64,000 bases of DNA. It comes from Sequoia sempervirens (lineage: Eukaryota > Streptophyta > Pinopsida > Cupressales > Cupressaceae). Where the stretch lies: assembly GCA_007258455.2 (NCBI GenBank), contig VDFB02262721.1, positions 116,529 to 180,528 on the forward strand. Direction: 5' to 3'. Positions within the stretch are counted from its first letter, which is position 1. Each line of letters opens with the position of its first letter. The notes below the pieces were generated by a model. That model was not told where the DNA came from, did not search any database, and worked only from the letters and a program-made list of their open reading frames with translations. The position numbers and the translations under genes were made by a program. Positions 1 through 16,334 of this stretch are shown piece by piece.

Positions 1-3000
1 TCTACTAAAACATCTACTAAAATTTCATGACTATTAAGACAAGATCATCCTTTTATTTTTCTATTCGGTGCACATTTTATGGAACCTATGTTCCATCTAA
101 GGTTATGACTATTTTAGGTGATAATATTAGATATATCTATGTGGTTGAGCTATGTATGATGAAGAGTTGGATTCTTTTGAGAGATCCTCCAATGGATCTT
201 CCAAAAAAACTTCAAGAACTTCATTCCTCCTTGTCCACTTATAAGCTATTGATTATATTAAAGCCTCAAATTCCCCTCCCTATGGAGGAAGATAATCTTA
301 GATAGAATATATTTTAAACTCTCACAAGAAGAAATGGAAGTTGTAGATGAGGTCCATGGTTCTAGAAGAAAGAAGATAATTTGAGTGACAATTAGAATGA
401 ATAATACACAAGTGTTTTTTTTGTCATGACTAATGTACAATCACTACTTCATGGACGTGCACACCTATAAGGATTGGAGTTGTAACATATATTTTGATCT
501 TAGGAAAATGAGAACAATGTATAAGACATATGAAGTGTTTTGTGCCTTCTCGAGCTATGTGGCCCATTATAGAGGTGTTATTATGAACTATGAGCTTATC
601 ACCAAATATAGTGCAAAAATGGGTTACCTATCTAATGGATGGAGTGTTACAGATTGTTTATCAATTTTTTCAATAAGATTTATATACTTTATTAGAGCCA
701 TATTATATTAAAAAAGATCTAGGTAATGGTGTCTTTCACTTATGCACTATGTAAGGTGAACAGTTTGCAAAGACTATTAATGCCTTTCATCATAAAAGAT
801 ATTATGTTTAGATCATTGCAGTTTTCATTTTATATTTCATGGTAGTATGGTGCTTCTGGTTTGCACAACATATCTTGTTTTCCTTGCTTGTAATAGTTTC
901 AAGTATCTATTTTGGGTTATTTCCAAACTTCATACTTTTTTGTATGAAATATTATCATTATCACTCCTTTTTAGCCTTTCTTACATACATTGTCTTGTAT
1001 TGAGTGGGAACTTCATGGTTAGTCTATACTTGCATATCCTCCCTTATTTGGATATAAAATCTTACATGTTTATCTTGTAAGCTTGTAAATAAAACCTCCT
1101 AGTTCACACCTTATTAAGGGTAGAGAATTGAAGAGTTATCCTACTATTGAGGCAAGTTGATGAAAATATCATAATTAAAACCCATTTAATTCAAAATAAT
1201 TTATTTCTAAGGAAATACATTCCTAGCCTTAGTCTTTGGAGATAAGACCTCACATCTTCTTGGTTGTGTAAGGTCTAGATTGGGGGGTGTGATCTAACCT
1301 CACACACATTCAATTACTAGATACACATTCTTTAGCATTTAGTGATGAACCCTTGAACCTACCTAGTTGCATGTGCTAAGGATAACGAATGGAGTTCCCT
1401 TAGTTTCTCTTGTCTAGCCTTTGAGGGTGAGCCCTTGCTTCCTCTTGGTTGTATGGGGCTAGGCTTGGGGGATCACACTTAAAAAGAAAAAGGGAGTAAA
1501 AAAAATGAGAAACACAATGACACATGAATTCATTATCAACTATAATCACTTTAGGAAAATTCTTATTGATTGTCTTCCAATTCCCCTTAGTTTGACCTAT
1601 TAGTTATCTTTGATCTAAGTTTAGGGTGAATTTATGAGTTGAGGATACCTTTCCCATTTTTTATGCTAGTTCCATACCTATCACTTCATTCCAACCACTA
1701 TGCTTAATTACATATCATTATCTCTCCCTCTAACTTTAAGGTCTAGATGTTCGTCAATCTATTGCTTGACTTGTCTATATTAGTCTGAATAATGATATTG
1801 TATCAAGGTTGTTGCATCTCATTCCTCTCTACTACATTCATGATTGGAATTAGCTTTTGAAACCATGTAGGAGAATAAGAAGGGTTATAATTTATACAAA
1901 CATCTTTATAATCTTAGTGCATAAATGAGGGGTGTCATTTCTTGATTTGTGGCTACTCATCCCTATTGATAGGAATCTAATGCTTTGTCTTTAAGTGTTT
2001 TCATACTCCTTAAAGCATCTTTCACTCAAGGAAAGTTTTTTGGAAGTAGGGATTTTATGTTCCTCCCCTCTTTCACTTATGTACTTACTTTGAATGAAGC
2101 CTCATTTTTGGTGTGCTAGCTTTTCAATTTACTAGATTTCACTTTCATTTCTTTTTTCAACACTTTTTGTTTTTGTTTGTATAGTTGTTGTAATTGTTAT
2201 TTATTTTCATTTAGTAATTAAGTTGTCTTGTGGTGTCCCATTTCTTGTTTTATTTGTTGTGTTTCCTTTCATGTCTCATCTGCTCATCATATTCTTCATT
2301 TTTATGGCCTTGTGATCTTCGGTCTTTCCTTACATTCATCTTTCTTCTTTATAAAATATCTCTTGATCATGAAATATATCTCTCAGGTTGTTCCCTTGCT
2401 ATTTATAATGTGTTTTATAGTGCTACTCCCCCTTTTTGGGTACTCAATGGTAGGTATCATTAAACTCTACTTGAATGACAAGTTCTCTTGTCCTTCAATT
2501 TATTGTGTGTTTGTCAATTTGTGCTATACTATTATATTTGAATCCCTTTAATCTTTATCTTATAGTATCTAGAGTTGGAGGGGTGGCATGCACAATATAA
2601 GTAGTATCTCTTAACCCCAAATATACAATGAGTTCTCTCTCCTAATTATTTTAGATTTTTCTTGACATCTCCTTTTGTTGCACACAATCTTATCTTTTTG
2701 CCTCTTTTGGTTTTGAGAGTAGGAAAATAATTGCATGTTGTCAAGGTTAAGTACATGTAAGTGTAGGTCAATGGCTCATAATCCTTAACACTTATCCTTA
2801 TTTCAAAACTGACACTTGCCTGCCATGCATCATTCCAATTATATAAGGGCAACTATGTATGTACCCAGTTTTGCATGTTGTTGCAATGGGTTGACATCCT
2901 CCTATGATGACAATATAACACCCAAAATACGTCTTGTTACACATATGGGAAATTAAATTATTATCAAAATTCCCCTATTTTATATGCCCTCATGCCACCT

Positions 3001-4360
3001 CTTTAGCCTCCATTAGCATGCCTTCAAACTTTCTATGCCTTAGTGTATTACTTTGTAGTTTCCCCTACTTTAAATTTTATTACTTTCACCTAGTATGGGA
3101 AAACCACCGCTTATCATTGACAACAGTTGCAAATTTCTTATGACTTCTTTCATGAATGTCCTAGCAATTCTACTTTCAATGTCGTGCTTGGTAGTCTTGA
3201 AACTTCTTGTTTGCAATAAGTAGTTGTTTTACTCGATGTAGATGAAAAATAGAGTTTGAAGCATTTTAATTGCATCTCTCTAAAAATTCTAGGTTTGTAA
3301 TGCTTATTCCCACCCTAGGCTCAATTGAAATATTTCCTCAACCCTCCCTCTTCATAAACCCAAATTTTGATCATTTTCATAGCTCCTCACATCATGCAAT
3401 AGATTGACATGTTGGCATTTTTGGTATTTTCCCTCTACAAAATTTGATAAGCCTATACTTAGACTCGTTGCAAATTTTATTAGAATCTACCCACACTTAG
3501 GACTAGTTTGGGTGACAAGTTGCATGAAAAACTGAAGAATTGAGTGTTTCATCGAGGACTAACTTTATTTTTCCTTCTTCAATATGCTCCAACTCTATCA
3601 ACATGTGGTTTACAAGTCAAATTGTGTTTCTTTAATTATTTATATTTTGGTTTGTTTTTAGATTAATCATTAATGGTAGTTTGGAGTTATATTGTCTCAA
3701 TTTTCTTCTCTGTGTTAATCAAAAGCTCATATTTTAGTGAGCATTTCCTTTCATATTTATCTTTGTGTATTCTTCTTTTCAACTTGTGATAGTGTATAAG
3801 CTTCATTGCTTTGCATCATACCTCTTACACAAGGATTGTAATAGGCTACAAGGACTCTTCACATCCCTCTTTGGTTGAAGTCCATTGATTTCAAACAAAA
3901 CAAATAAAATATATACAATGAGTAGCTTTTGTCACACAAGTAAAAATAGAAAGCATTTGTAAACTAAATTATTGTCAATACTCATGAGAGACAGGATATA
4001 GTAGGATTAGAGGTTTTTTACTTATATAGAAAGTGGCATGACATATTAGGCATTGCCTTGCTATATGATAACGATGAATCTTTGTACTGGTACATGCAAT
4101 TGTTTGCAAGATCAACATAAGAGTGTTAGCGATAGTATACACACATTCATGTATTGTTTTTCTCTCTCTACTCATTTAAATGCTTTGGAATGTTGGTGTA
4201 TATTTATGTTCCTTTTAGTGTTCTAAATCAAAAAATTCCTAAAGTGATTATCTTCTTTAATGTAGATGTAAAGTGATTGTGATTAAACAATAAATGGATG
4301 CACATTGAATGCCTTTAAATACCACTACATAACAATAAATCATGCAAAATGGCATACGAC
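1..4360. other. Upstream flank, no gene recognised
   Basis: AT-rich DNA with only short open stretches that show no domain or codon pattern I recognise. Hydrophobic-looking frames around 2230-2550 come from T-rich sequence and are not credible genes. The only structure I see is the imperfect duplication listed at 1220-1478. It may be old, decayed retroelement DNA. Confidence 0.6.
1220..1478. repeat. Imperfect direct duplication
   Basis: Segments 1220-1293 and 1407-1478 are similar. Each reads roughly CCTAG-CTTTGAG, then CTTCCTCTTGGTTGT, then GGNCTAGNNTTGGGGG and a GATC/ATCACAC end. The G-run after CTAG resembles the polypurine stretch near the 3' end of some plant Gypsy elements, so this may be the debris of one. 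The duplication is seen; the origin is a guess. Confidence 0.4.
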
Positions 4361-4561
4361 AAATTCATCACCAACAATTCAGCGATGTAAAATTCACCGT
4401 CAACAAATCACCATGGGAAAATTCACTACCATGACAATTCACCACGCAAAAAATTAATTGCATGAATTTTTGGTGGTTAATTTTCCATGGTGGTGAATTT
4501 TCCCGTGGTGAATTGTTGATGGTGAATTTTCCGTCAGTGAATTGTTGGTAGTGAATTTTCC
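4361..4561. repeat. Long inverted repeat (hairpin) with 9-nt loop
   Basis: Arms 4361-4455 and 4465-4561 are reverse complements at roughly 80% by eye, separated by AATTGCATG. Each arm is itself a degenerate tandem array of an approximately 31-bp unit built on GGAAAATTCACCACC and CAACAATTCACC. RNA from either strand would fold into a stem of about 95 bp. It could be a foldback/MITE-type element or a source of small RNAs. No target-site duplication was identified. Confidence 0.75.
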
Positions 4562-5664
4562 TAGAGCCGTGCAAAACATGTACCAAATTGGCTCATGGAG
4601 GGAATAAAATGGGTGAGAGTCAATAAATTTTGAATTTTAAGTTTTAAAATTTAGGGGTCAATTCCATAGGGTGTGGGATTGACCTAGTACAAGATGTGTG
4701 AATTTGAGGACAAGGAATGAATATATGCAAGTAAGTGCAAATGTATGTGTAATAAACAAGTCATAATGATGAGTGTATAGAATCATGTGTTGATATGAAT
4801 AAGGTTGAATATGTGATAATATATATAGGTGGGGATGGATGAAAAATTGAAAAATGAGTCCAACTTTACATAAGAGTGCGCACTATCTACTGATATATAA
4901 TTTCACTAAACCATTTCATGAAAACGAGTCCAAAAGAAAATGAGAATTAGCATAGACATGCAAATTTCACCTTAATAATTAGTTAGAATTAAGTTGAAAA
5001 TTCAATGTAATCTTTGTTTCTTCTCTCTAAATGTTTTTTTTTTTCAATATTAATTAGAATCTCATACACATATGTTTTCAAACATTGATGTAGAAATTAA
5101 AAGTTATGTGAAGGAGAAAGTCAACACAATCACATAGACAAAACAACTTGACCAAAAAGGAGATTACATAAAAAGAAAAAAAATAAAAATAAAAACGTTA
5201 ATAAATAAAATACACTACTATTACACTTTGAAATTAATGGAAACAAAAATGTATATAATGCTCACCTTACAAGGATAACCAGATGAAAAATGTACATAAT
5301 GCTCACCTTACAAGGATATCCAGATCAATATTTAAATGTTGACTCTAGGAAAAAGACTAAGGAAAATAATAGACTATTTAATCTGATATAACAAGATTAA
5401 AAAAGAAATTGTTACCAATCATATATAAAATATAAAAGAAAATTATTTCAGTAAAATTGTTAAAAATGACACCTGTGTCTTTCGCAAGTGTGGGATGCTG
5501 GGACCGATGTTCGCCTGTTTCATCATTTAAAAGAACAATGCTGGCAATGTCTAACAGACAGTTATCTTTATTGAAAGAGAAGAGGATATTGATGACAAGT
5601 GAATGCTTGGGAACATTTAGAGGAGAAGAGAGGATCAGGAATTGAGAGGGCAAGTTGAAGTGCA
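4562..5664 (+). other. Region upstream of GCN5 (promoter and 5' UTR not resolved)
   Basis: About 1.1 kb between the hairpin and the GCN5 start codon. It contains the 41-bp tandem duplication at 5245-5326. No convincing TATA box is placed close to the ATG. An open frame with ATG at 5457 and stop near 5645 lies just upstream of the gene. If transcription starts before 5457 it would be an upstream ORF of about 62 codons. Neither promoter nor transcription start can be fixed from sequence alone. Confidence 0.4.
5245..5326. repeat. 41-bp tandem duplication
   Basis: Copies 5245-5285 and 5286-5326 share AATGCTCACCTTACAAGGAT and differ at about three positions. The repeat lies roughly 340 bp upstream of the GCN5 start codon, so it could alter promoter spacing. 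No function is evident. Confidence 0.9.
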
Positions 5665-6561
5665 ATGGAGGGACAGTGCGGGCATTTTGGGGGACAGGGG
5701 GGTTTCTCACGAAGCTCACACTCTCCAAACCCTTCGCCGTCACCGTCACACTCGGCCTCCCTCTCTGTGTCGAGCTCCTCCCACAAGCGGAAGCGCAACC
5801 ACGGTCACAGCCATAGCCACAGCCGCAACGAAGACCACGCCGCTTCTTCTTCCCTGCCCATGTTCCCCCTCAATATGCCCCATCTCAACATTTATTCCAA
5901 CCTGAATCATAACCATAATCATAACCATAACCATAACCTTAGCCTTGGCCATCCTCTGGGCATGTCTTCTCTCTCAGAGAGCAGAGACGGCGCTCTCACT
6001 TCTAACGACGAAGACGATAACCTCACCGGCGGAGGCATCCATTCCCACTCTCATTCTCATTCGCAGCTGGACAGTATGAGCGCTGGCAACACAGATGGTC
6101 CTGACGACGATGAAGAGGATGATGATGAAGAAGACGACGAAGATGACGAAGTCGAAGGGGACAACGACGACGACGACGACGATGACAATGGTAACGATGT
6201 CTCAGACGACGAAGAAATGGAGGAAGACGAGGAGGATTCCATGCACGCTTTTACAGCTGCTCGATTGGAAAATGGCCCTCCTAATTCTAATTCAAGAATT
6301 CTCAAGGCTAAGACAGAAGTAGGTGCTACTGCTGCTGCTGCCACTGTTAATGTCAATGTCAATGTAAAAACAGAGCCAATTGTGGAGTCCGACACCCTCA
6401 ATGTCAAACAAGAGAAGATTATCAATAATAATAACAATAATAGCAATACTGCTGTTTTGCTGAGCACAGCGAAAGAGGAAGGCAACAAGCTCACAGCATC
6501 CCCTGATCATATTCAGACTAGCGGAGCTTATTGTGCAAGAGAAGAAGCCCTCAAGAAAGAG
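5665..6561 (+). CDS. GCN5: GCN5/HAG1 histone acetyltransferase, exon 1
   Basis: Encodes 299 residues of the N-terminus of the nuclear acetyltransferase that modifies histone H3 in SAGA/ADA-type coactivator complexes. Plant GCN5 signatures appear in order: SHSAS and HKRKR (residues about 30-45, a likely nuclear signal), DGALTSNDE, FTAARL, and TSGAYCAREEALKKE at the exon end. Between them are Asn-His repeats (about 79-92), a Ser-His run (126-134), an Asp/Glu tract (about 143-191), Val-Asn and poly-Asn runs, and two VKxE sites of SUMO-consensus type. The acidic and repeat tracts make this N-terminus longer than I recall for the Arabidopsis protein. The start is the first ATG before the conserved segment. 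The donor GAG|GTCAGC ends in phase 0 and joins exon 2 exactly at the conserved KKE|EDAGKLKF junction. Past the donor the frame stays open only 5 codons. Confidence 0.9.
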
Positions 6562-9500
6562 GTCAGCCCTTTGCACTAGTATATTACACTTCCTCTTTTT
6601 CTGATTAAACACGTATTTTCCTTAATCATCCAAAATCTTTATGTATTTGCCCCATTGAGTAAGTCACATATATTAAGAATTCTTACTAACTTTCTTTTTG
6701 ATCTGACAAAAAACAAAACAAAATTGTGAGAGATACATTTAAAATAGTGGCTGACATATATAACTTCAGCATACTCCTAAATATAGCGAAACTTTAAAGC
6801 AAATACAACTATGTAACTGGTAAAGCACTATTGTTAGAAATCATTGCATCAAGTTTTTGCTCTCGCTTAACCTATATATTAGTTATTGATTGCTGAAGAT
6901 TAAACTTAACAAAATATCTTTTACCCAGAGAAACTCTTTTGCTTTCAAGTTTCAAATGGCTCTATGATACACAAATGAAGCTTCCTATGAACTGGGAGAT
7001 CTGTCCTCATGATTTTTTATAGAAAAAAACAAGAAATGAAAGGAATTTTAGAAATGAAACAGTAATCCCAGATATACAATATCAGAAATATATACACTGC
7101 GAAACCAAAAAAATACTTACATGATACGTCCAGCATAAGAGAATACAAAAAATGGACCTTTTTACTCTAACTCATGGACTGCTTTGCAAACCCTAATTAT
7201 CGGCAAGGATTAGATTGGAAGTATACATCCATTTGGCTCATACTGTATTGAAAAGGTAGTGTTCAATTGGCCCTTGTGATGAACCTTTCCTCCTTTATGC
7301 AATGACTTTAACAGAGTCGGTAATCCTCAATTTTCATAACAGGACCCTATCTGACATTCTTTATTTCCTTTGTCTGTATGATTGTCTCATGTTGTAAATA
7401 ATGGAATTGCTTGGGTTAGCATGATCCAACTGCCCTGTGTACTATTCGTTTGCTTTGTATGTTTAGAGGCAAGTTAGTGTTTTGTGTGCCATTGTAATCT
7501 AGCAGCCAGATTAGAGAGTTTGCTTTAGAAGGCAATCATTCTGTTTTTAATGGAAGGGAAGCCAAATTACATAGAATCCTTTTATCTCAAGTCTGCATGT
7601 TGCTATTATATTGTGAGATGAAGATTCCTGCAATGGATGATCACGCTAAAGTCATGCTGCAATCATACTTGACTGAGTACAGATGCCACTTATTTACTTA
7701 ATGAAGTTTATCCTAACATAAGCATGTAGAGAAGCATTGTATATGGCAAAAAGAAATGACGGAACCATGCCAGTTAGCTGCATAAGATACTTTAAGAATG
7801 GGCATAGGTTGCAACTCTTTGACACATTTATAGTATTTTTTGACAGGTGTAGTGTTGGATATGTGTTGTATATCATAGATGAAAAAGTGCCAATTACTTA
7901 TAAAACTCATGACTACTCGTGAGTCAATCTGGCTCGCAAATAACTTGCTCAAAAACTCATGGCTGAGTAATAGATAAGTTTTTCTCAAAAACTTGCAAAA
8001 ATCACAGAAGAACTTGTTATTTCTGACAAGAAATCGTCCACAGTTTTACAATATGATTGTGCATGAAAAAAGCTCATTTAGCATTGTTCTCAAGTCTGGT
8101 GGCCACAGTGCCCTTGATCCTTATAGAATTTCTTTTCCACCACATGCCTCTCTCTACTATTGGCCCAGAACAATTATCCTTCACCTTCGAAAACTGTGCA
8201 GATGTTTTGTCACTGCCATGCTGTGTATATAACCCCTTTATCTGCATTCTTCGTTCAATCTGACCACATTTGGCTTTGAATGTTTGCTCTCTTGCTGGAG
8301 ATGGTTTAGCTTACAGCTATAGTTCATGTCCTCATAGTGGCACCTTTCATTATTTTCCTTTTTCCTTTCCCTGATTAGGGCAGCTAATTAGAGTCTTCAT
8401 TTTTTTAGTGAAATAAAGTCTCCATTTTATTAATGACATCATGTCATCAATTTCTATCTTGGAATGATCTAAATAATTGTAAAGGGGATAAGAAATAACT
8501 ATAAGGGTATCCGAATCCTTAGCTATCTTATTAACTTGAGAAATATTATTGTAAAGAATGTTATTTTCATTATTTTGAATACTTCTAGTTTATCGTTATT
8601 GGACTAGACAAAGATTGTTAATGTAAGATGATCTTATTACCTCTTTAAGTAATACCTTAGTTATGAATTATAAGCTATACCATCTAGTTCAAGGACACCC
8701 ATACAGTGGCAGCAGACTTTTCTGAGCTTTGGTTGTACAGGAAATTTATATTTTGTAAATTTTTATTTATATTGAAACTTGAAGTTGATATGAATTTAAC
8801 TCATTTTTCGGTCTATTATGTGTATTGAAATCTAATTTTGATCTATATATGAAGAAAATCAGTAATATGTTCCTTAAATCCAGTAATATCCATGTTTTTG
8901 AAGAATATTTTTACAAATTAATGTGTTTTATAATTTTCAGAAAATTTGCTGAGTCCTAAGTTTTTAATTTTTTTTTGTATCAGCTAAGTTATTGCTGAAC
9001 CCGAGTTTTTCAACTATGTTGTATACTCTGCATTTTTTACACCCTTTACAGATTATACACCTTGCCACAATAAGGGGAGTGTAGGTGAGGAATTTTACAA
9101 GTGCGAAATATCTTATTCTCTTGTGAATGGTTGAGTTAATATAGTGAGTGTTGTTTTTTCTGGGTTTTTTTTCCTAAAAGGGTTTCCTGGGGTAAATTTT
9201 CTTGTTGAATTGTGAGTGTCAATATTTATTTTTGTTGCATTTAATATTTTGTTAGCATTGCTCTAGTCATAGATACAAAAATAGTCAAGTATCTCACATA
9301 ACCGCGATCTGGATAGAGCTAGCAAGTTCCTTGCCAAAACCTTGTAAGTTTACTTGCAAGTTCTGCCCAAATTTTTTGAATGTTATACTGTTTGAGCTGG
9401 TCTATGCAAATCACAATAGCAAAGGTTCAAGGTGATTTCTTTTTATTTCTTTCAGCTGTAGCTATTGCTATATGCTGTTTTTATTTGCAGCCATATTTCT

Positions 9501-10298
9501 TAATACGATGAGCAGATATTGAGATTCCACAGTACTCATGATTTGCAGCTTTGTAATGGCTGCATTATGTGCAACAATTTTAACATCTTATGGTTGGTTG
9601 CAGTTTCCATATATTTACACCTGTTTAAAACACTTTTATTGTCTGGCAATATATTACAGATTTGAGGTTGATTATCTAAAATCTAGAATTCACTGGCAAT
9701 GTAGAACAGATTTGGAATTTGTTCTCTGAAATATAGACAAACTTTACTTGGGCGCTGATAAATTTTGGTTCTGCTTGCCTGAAGCAAATTCATATTTATT
9801 GTATATGGTCAGGTTTGCAATATGAAATAAGATATTGTTGAAACATTTTGGATGTATTTTATTTGTTGACTATAGAATATATGTGAAGAAAGCTTGAAAA
9901 ATTCTCTTAAGAGTATATCCTTCTAAGCAATTCATGTGTTAATCTGAATTGGTTTATGTAGAGGATGAGATATTTGTTAACCAATGTAGATGTATTTTAT
10001 TCAAACATAGGACATATTTTGAATCTTGATTGAAGTTTGAAAACTTCTTTTAAGTGTATGTCCTGCTACATTTGATTTTGGTTGAAACAATGCATGAAAC
10101 CTAGATCCTAACTGAGGTTGATATGCAATGATAAGAGATGGGGAAATTGAGAAAGCTTGACAGATGCCAAGCAGAGGAGCTCTTTTTGTTTGATTTTGCA
10201 TTAAGCTATTTCAAGTATAAGTAAAAGTGAAGGGGCAATATCTGCTTTATGATGGTAACTGTCTGCTAATATGGTTGGATTTATGGTTTTCTTTTCAG
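6562..10298 (+). other. GCN5 intron 1
   Basis: A 3,737-bp AT-rich intron between exons 1 and 2. The donor is GTCAGC, weaker than consensus; the acceptor is TTTTCTTTTCAG with a good pyrimidine tract. Short open frames on both strands show no recognisable domain. I see no LTR termini or poly-A tailed insert. Confidence 0.8.
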
Positions 10299-10363
10299 GA
10301 AGATGCAGGCAAGCTCAAATTTGTTTGCACCCCTAATGATGGAAAGGATCAGCATATGATATG
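10299..10363 (+). CDS. GCN5: GCN5/HAG1 exon 2
   Basis: 65 bp encoding EDAGKLKFVCTPNDGKDQHM followed by I and two bases of the next codon. It matches the segment of plant GCN5 just before the acetyltransferase domain (EEAGRLKFV...HMMW type). Entry phase is 0. The exon ends in ATATG before GTTTTT, and the split codon is completed by the first G of exon 3 to give Trp, as in other plant GCN5 proteins. The donor GTTTTT is weak, so splicing efficiency is uncertain, but the protein match across the junction is exact. Confidence 0.9.
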
Positions 10364-14431
<4,068 letters not shown>

Positions 14432-14448
14432 ATAATAATTATAATAAT

Positions 14449-14648
14449 TTTTTTGAGAAGAAGGGTAAAAATTTATTAATCATGAAAAGTAGTTACATAC
14501 CCTTCGGGTAGATTTCCAAATGTTAATAGCCATCAAAACAATCCAGCTGTGGGATATCCATTGATGATACCTGCAATACCAAAAGATAAGATTACCAACA
14601 AAATCATATTTCCTCCTGTCCAGCCTCCAACTACTAATCCACTTGATC
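14449..14648 (-). mobile_element. 5'-truncated LINE-like insert (200 bp)
   Basis: On the minus strand the insert reads into CATGATTAATAAATTTTTAC and ends in CTTCTTCTCAAAAAAATT, the kind of A-rich tail found at the 3' end of plant L1-type elements. It is flanked by 17-bp direct repeats at 14432-14448 and 14649-14665 that differ at one base (ATAATAATTATAATAAT versus ATAATAGTTATAATAAT). A long target duplication plus a tail fits target-primed reverse transcription. The flanks are AT-rich, so part of the match could be chance. No RT domain remains. Confidence 0.55.
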
Positions 14649-14740
14649 ATAATAGTTATAATAATAATCATTATTATTTATATATTTAACATTAATAATA
14701 ATAAGAATTCATATATTTAATTTTAATATTAATATTATAT

Positions 14741-14999
14741 TATTACAAAAACAACACACAGAAAGTTAACCAAGATTGCATAATAATCTATTAAGAAATA
14801 AGAAGCAAAAACATCCTTATATAGGATTACAAATATCTTATCCACAGAGGATAAGGATGACAAATATCTTATCCACAAAGGATAAGGATGACAACTCATA
14901 GGAAAAATATCTAAAGTCAACATGAATTTATTAAAGAAGATTCCCAAAGCCTATCCTAAAAGCTAATTGATCATTACAAGATAAAACATTACTCTAATA
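14741..14999 (-). repeat. Copia A 3' LTR
   Basis: 259 bp, similar to 22517-22853. It contains two copies of a CTTATCCACAAAGGATAAG-type hairpin module (near 14838 and 14868), where the other LTR has about four. Its first codons on the minus strand (TAT TAG) supply the pol stop. Confidence 0.9.
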
Positions 15000-16329
15000 C
15001 CCTCCCTTAATGGTCATTCTACTAACTACACCAAGTTTATCTTGAAATTTTACAAATTTGTCAGGACTCAAGGACTTGGTAAGAATGTCTGTAGTCCGGT
15101 CCTCAGTTGGACAATACTGCAACATCACTGATCCATCTTCTACAAGTCACTTGATGAAATGACAATGAAGCTCCACATGTTTGGTACACTCGCGGAAGAC
15201 TGGATTCTTGGCAAGCTTTAGCACCCCTTGGTTGTCACAAAACAAGGGTGAAGGCCCTACTTGAGACATTTGCATGTCTAAAAGCATCCGTCGAAGCCAT
15301 ATTGCCTCACATGTTGCTTTGACTGTTCCCCGATACTTTGTTTCTTTTGAGGAAAGAGCTACCGCCTGTTGCTTCTTACTGGTCCATGTGACTACACCTG
15401 TGCCAAGACTGAAAACATATCCGGAAGTGGACTTCCTGTCGTCAACAAAACCTGCCCAATCTAAATCTGTGAACCCAACCAGCCTAGGATCTTTGCTTCT
15501 ACTATATGAAATGTCAAAGTCAAGTGTCCCTTTCACATATCTCAGTACCTGCTTTGCTTCAATCCAATGTTCTGCCTTTGGGGCTGTCATAAAACGGGAA
15601 TTGTAACTCACAACATAACTCAAATCAGGTCTAGTGGCTGTAAGATAGATAAGGCTGCCCACTAGTTGTCTGAATGTTGACTCATTGATTACTTTTGACT
15701 TGGTCTTTGCTGAAACTTCAGCCCTTTCTCCATAGGTGTAGATGAGATTTTGCAATTTGTCATTTTGAACTTGTCTAGCAAATTTCGGGCATATTTAGAT
15801 TGAGAAATAAAAATACCACCATTTGTTTTCCAAACCACTAGACCTAGGCAATAATGTAGGAGGCTGAAGTCTGTCATGTCAAAAGCCTTACGCAAATTAT
15901 ATTTGATTTCTTCGATAAAATGTGCCTCACTACTTGTAATGATGATATCATCCACATAAATGACCAGAAGGATGATTTCATTACCTATGCTTTTGACGTA
16001 TAAGTTTGGATCTAAAGGACTTCGTTGGAATCCCTATTGATCCAAATACCTATCAATCTTTATATACCATGCCCTGGGTGCCTGCTTCAGGCCATAATGA
16101 GCCTTATTTAGTTTGCATACCTGATGCTCCTTTCTTGCAACCTAAAAACCTTGAGGTTGAGTCATGTACACTTCTTCCTCTAAGTCACCATTGAGGAAGG
16201 CACTCTTCACGTCCATTTGATGGACTTTCCAGCCAAACTGTGTTGACATGGCTAGAACTAACCGGATGGTGCTCATTTTTGCTGTAGGAGCAAAGGTTTC
16301 CTCATAATCAATACCTTCTCTTTGCGAGA
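14994..16329 (-). pseudogene. Copia A pol, RT and RNase H part (broken)
   Basis: Translation on the minus strand gives the RT start [20 protein letters not shown] (about 16142-16220), the catalytic DDIII motif near 15950, then copia RNase H (GFTDLDWAGFVDDRKSTSGY, CDNQGVLKLAKNPVF). The parts sit in different frames: the RT middle is disrupted around 15960-16140, a frame change falls near 15700-15750, and a TGA at 15147-15149 interrupts the RNase H end. The final codons run through the polypurine tract to a stop inside the LTR. The first half of pol lies across the solo LTR at 17977 onward. Confidence 0.85.
15000..15008 (-). other. Copia A polypurine tract
   Basis: AAGGGAGGG on the minus strand lies directly against the 3' LTR, the place where plus-strand DNA synthesis is primed. 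The same bases are read as Lys-Gly-Gly by the pol frame. Confidence 0.85.
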
Positions 16330-16334
16330 ACCCT

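Noticed and set aside
2228..2551. Hydrophobic open frames on the + strand
   Set aside because: Translation of T-rich DNA; no start context, no family match, overlapping frames equally open.
5746..6612. Open frames antisense to and overlapping GCN5 exon 1, including a poly-Ser frame
   Set aside because: They are shadows of the GAC/GAT/GAA and CAT/AAC codon repeats of the real exon.
15274..15606. Plus-strand open frames overlapping the Copia pol regions
   Set aside because: They are antisense shadows of RNase H/RT coding sequence and recur at the same place in each Copia copy.
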